Position numbers and translations under genes: made by a program. Below, one piece after another: positions 62,247-64,000 of a stretch of 64,000 nt of DNA. Under the pieces are notes generated by a model that was not told the DNA's origin, searched no databases, and worked only from the letters and a program-made list of their open reading frames with translations. How positions within the stretch are numbered: position 1 is the stretch's first letter; the number at the start of each line of letters is the position of its first letter. The stretch spans positions 124,001 through 188,000 of the forward strand of contig JBNKHH010000068.1 of the NCBI GenBank assembly GCA_050290245.1. Direction: 5' to 3'. Source of the DNA: JBNKHH01 sp050290245 (lineage in GTDB: Bacteria > Pseudomonadota > Alphaproteobacteria > Rhodobacterales > Rhodobacteraceae).

Positions 62247-63413
62247 GTGCGCATCAAATCTGTAGAGGCACGCTGGGTTCAGATCCCGATCGAGGCCGAT
62301 CAGCAACATGTCAGCGATTTCGGGCGTCTCAAGACGTTCGATGCCGCAATCGTGCGGATCGAGACCGACGGCGGAACCGTGGGGTGGGGCGAAGGCAAGA
62401 ATGCAGCCGGAAGCGCAGGCAACTACGCCGCACTTGTACATCTCATAAATGCCGAATTCGGCCCTCGGATCATCGGCCGCGATGCCTCCGAGATAACGCC
62501 GATCTGGGAAGACCTCTACAACGGTTCCCGCAGCCAGGGGGCCGCCCTGCGCGGGCACGCCATGCCGGAACTTGCGCGGCGCGGGCTGTCGGTGGCGGCA
62601 ATCAGCGCCATCGACATCGCGCTGTGGGACATCAAGGGAAAGGCGCTGAAGCAACCCGTCTGGGCGCTTCTGGGCGGACGATCTGCCGAACGGTTGCCCG
62701 CCTACGCTTCGGGGGGCTGGGCGGATGCCGACGGGATCGGCGATCAGCTCTTGTCCTACATCGACCGGGGCGGTTTCGGTGCCGTAAAGATGCGGGTCGG
62801 CTCGATGGACGGCAAACCGAATGTGTCCGCCGACCGGGTTCGCGCCGCCCGTGCGGCAATTGGACCGGAAATCGACCTGATGGTCGATGCGCACGGCACT
62901 TACACGGTGGCCGAGGCCAGGCGGTTCGCGGCCATGGTCGAGGATTGCGATCTCGCCTGGTTCGAGGAACCCGTAACTGCCGATGACCGGCTCGGGCTCG
63001 CCGAGTTCCGCGCGGCGAGCCGGATCCCCGTGGCTATCGGAGAATCCGAATGTACCCGTTTCGACTTTCGCGACATTGTCGTTGCCCGTGCGGCAGACAT
63101 TCTGCAGCCCGATCCGGCATTCTGCGGCGGGATCACCGAAGCCATGCGGATCGCCACTCTGGCCTCGGCGTTCAACTTGCGTCTCGCGCCTCACCTTTGG
63201 GCAGGGGCACCTGCGTTCTTTGCCGGGCTGAACGTCATCGCAGCCGCGCCCGCGGGTTTCATCGTTGAATTCTCGCTTGGTGCAAATCCGATGATCCACG
63301 AACTGTCGAAAACCAGGGTCGTTGTCAGCGGCGGCGCAATCGACGTGCCTGACGCACCGGGCCTTGGCCTTGAGATCGATGAGGATATTATCGCGCGATT
63401 CTCACAACCATGA
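62247..63413 (+). CDS. Mandelate racemase/muconate lactonizing enzyme superfamily (sugar-acid dehydratase-like)
   Basis: A 388-residue enolase-superfamily enzyme: N-terminal lid domain, then a TIM barrel with catalytic Lys in GAVKMRVGSMDG, metal ligands Asp in LMVDAHGTYTV, Glu in AWFEEPVTADD and Glu in VAIGESECTRF, and His in LAPHLWAGAP. It probably dehydrates an aldonate or aldarate to a 2-keto-3-deoxy acid. Start set at GTG 62247 because the upstream GTG (62241) overlaps the strong GGGGAGG site. It is followed at ten bases by a GntR regulator. Confidence 0.85.
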   Translation: MRIKSVEARWVQIPIEADQQHVSDFGRLKTFDAAIVRIETDGGTVGWGEGKNAAGSAGNYAALVHLINAEFGPRIIGRDASEITPIWEDLYNGSRSQGAALRGHAMPELARRGLSVAAISAIDIALWDIKGKALKQPVWALLGGRSAERLPAYASGGWADADGIGDQLLSYIDRGGFGAVKMRVGSMDGKPNVSADRVRAARAAIGPEIDLMVDAHGTYTVAEARRFAAMVEDCDLAWFEEPVTADDRLGLAEFRAASRIPVAIGESECTRFDFRDIVVARAADILQPDPAFCGGITEAMRIATLASAFNLRLAPHLWAGAPAFFAGLNVIAAAPAGFIVEFSLGANPMIHELSKTRVVVSGGAIDVPDAPGLGLEIDEDIIARFSQP

Positions 63414-63423
63414 GGCAAATGCG

Positions 63424-64000
63424 TTGACCAGACAGGCAGAGCAGTTTCTCCCTTCCGTAGCAGCACATCTGATCGACAGCGCTCGGACCAATGACGGCAA
63501 GGCACCGTCCGAACGCGATCTTGCCGAACATTTCGCGGTCAGCCGCGGTCAGATCCGCGAAGCCCTGGCAATTCTCGAAGCGATGCACGTGATCGAGCGG
63601 CGCGCGAAATCGGGCATCTACGTGAGCGAACAGCGCACCGGGCTGGAGGCAATGGCGTTTCTGGCGCGGGCAGGCCTGCCGCTGAACGAACGCCAGATCC
63701 TCGAGGCGGTTGAGGTTCGTAAGATCCACGAGATCAAGGCGGCGGAGCTCGCGGCGGAACGGGCGACCGAGGAAAACTTCGAGCGGATTGGCGACATCCT
63801 TGATCGTTCAGAGCAGCGCCTGGCCCATGGCGAAGGACTGGACGCGCTCGACCAGGAATTCCACCTCGAGATCGTTCGCGCCACGCAGAATTCCATTTTT
63901 CTGGGGATTTGCACGTCGTTTTACGAGCTTGGAGGTTCGCGACTGCGGCGATATTTCCGTGATCCCGGTCGAAACCAAAAGTCGCACGAAGAGCACAAGG
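63424..64000 (+). CDS. GntR-family (FadR-type) regulator, 3' end cut by window
   Basis: About 192 residues are visible before the window ends. Winged HTH with KAPSERDLAEHFAVSRGQIREALAILEAMHVIERRAKSGIYV, then the start of the FCD effector domain (VEVRKIHEIKAAELAAE, ALDQEFHLEIVRAT). The start is a TTG at 63424, eight bases after GAGG that overlaps the previous stop. It is likely the local regulator acting at the TTGGTA palindrome. The stop and domain end are outside the window. Confidence 0.85.
   Translation, partial: MTRQAEQFLPSVAAHLIDSARTNDGKAPSERDLAEHFAVSRGQIREALAILEAMHVIERRAKSGIYVSEQRTGLEAMAFLARAGLPLNERQILEAVEVRKIHEIKAAELAAERATEENFERIGDILDRSEQRLAHGEGLDALDQEFHLEIVRATQNSIFLGICTSFYELGGSRLRRYFRDPGRNQKSHEEHK

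Noticed and set aside
61200..63299. A 699-codon minus-strand open frame
   Set aside because: It is antisense to the TIM-barrel isomerase and the enolase-superfamily gene, whose motifs are intact on the plus strand.

Overview
The window is dense, GC-rich bacterial DNA that looks like the chromosome of an alphaproteobacterium of the Rhodobacteraceae/Roseobacter type. The evidence is the family mix: DUF5765 and DUF1491 proteins, an era - small protein - DUF1491 string, TRAP and tripartite tricarboxylate (TTT) transporters, several GntR/IclR regulators of organic-acid catabolism, a TupABC tungstate importer and an OxyR/katG pair. Nothing indicates a plasmid or phage. I see no IS element, integrase or CRISPR array, only one degraded ABC-transporter fragment.

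Layout. 0-4 kb: 3' end of rnc, a DUF5765 membrane protein, an M20 deacetylase coupled to an M24 ectoine-hydrolase-like enzyme, tRNA-Met(CAT). 4-8.5 kb: a TRAP transporter operon with a DHDPS-family lyase, facing a DUF3237 gene. 8.6-12.7 kb: pxpBC (5-oxoprolinase B and C) facing a polar amino acid ABC operon. 13-20 kb: an exported EF-hand protein, YbbAP-type ABC exporter head-to-head with a TesA-like esterase, rsgA. 20-21.7 kb: era, an uncharacterised gene, DUF1491. 21.8-25.7 kb: a fused FAD monooxygenase/benzoate-CoA-ligase-type protein divergent from a hotdog thioesterase and IclR regulator, together resembling a CoA route from salicylate to gentisate. 25.8-31.4 kb: DUF2892 and Crp-type regulator, tungstate importer with HTH-PBP regulator, molybdate/sulfate permease.

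31-48.6 kb is an organic-acid region. A GntR-tcuA-tcuB-decarboxylating dehydrogenase operon is divergent from an AbrB-family permease and gamma-glutamyltransferase. A TctDE two-component system is divergent from tctC, a fused tctA-tctB, a PrpF-type isomerase and a ThDP-dependent enzyme, the last three coupled by ATGA overlaps. A following operon has a small unknown protein, a D-2-hydroxyacid dehydrogenase and a TauE/SafE exporter behind a GTATAC-repeat operator. 48.6-52.5 kb: MarR - feruloyl-CoA synthase - acyl-CoA dehydrogenase (phenylpropanoid activation). 52.5-55.9 kb: oxyR and katG with a clear terminator. 55.9-60 kb: alpha/beta hydrolase, ispD, FAH-family enzyme, aminoglycoside-phosphotransferase-like protein, MaoC hydratase. 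60-64 kb: a pseudogene scrap, two divergent TIM-barrel sugar isomerases/epimerases, an enolase-superfamily sugar-acid dehydratase and a GntR gene cut by the window end; a perfect TTGGTA-A-TACCAA palindrome lies in the divergent promoter.

Most of the window is catabolic: import of small organic acids and amino acids, activation of aromatic acids to CoA esters, and conversion of 2-oxo- and tricarboxylates, with each module carrying its own local regulator. All functional calls come from reading the translated sequence and recalled family motifs; no database search was run.
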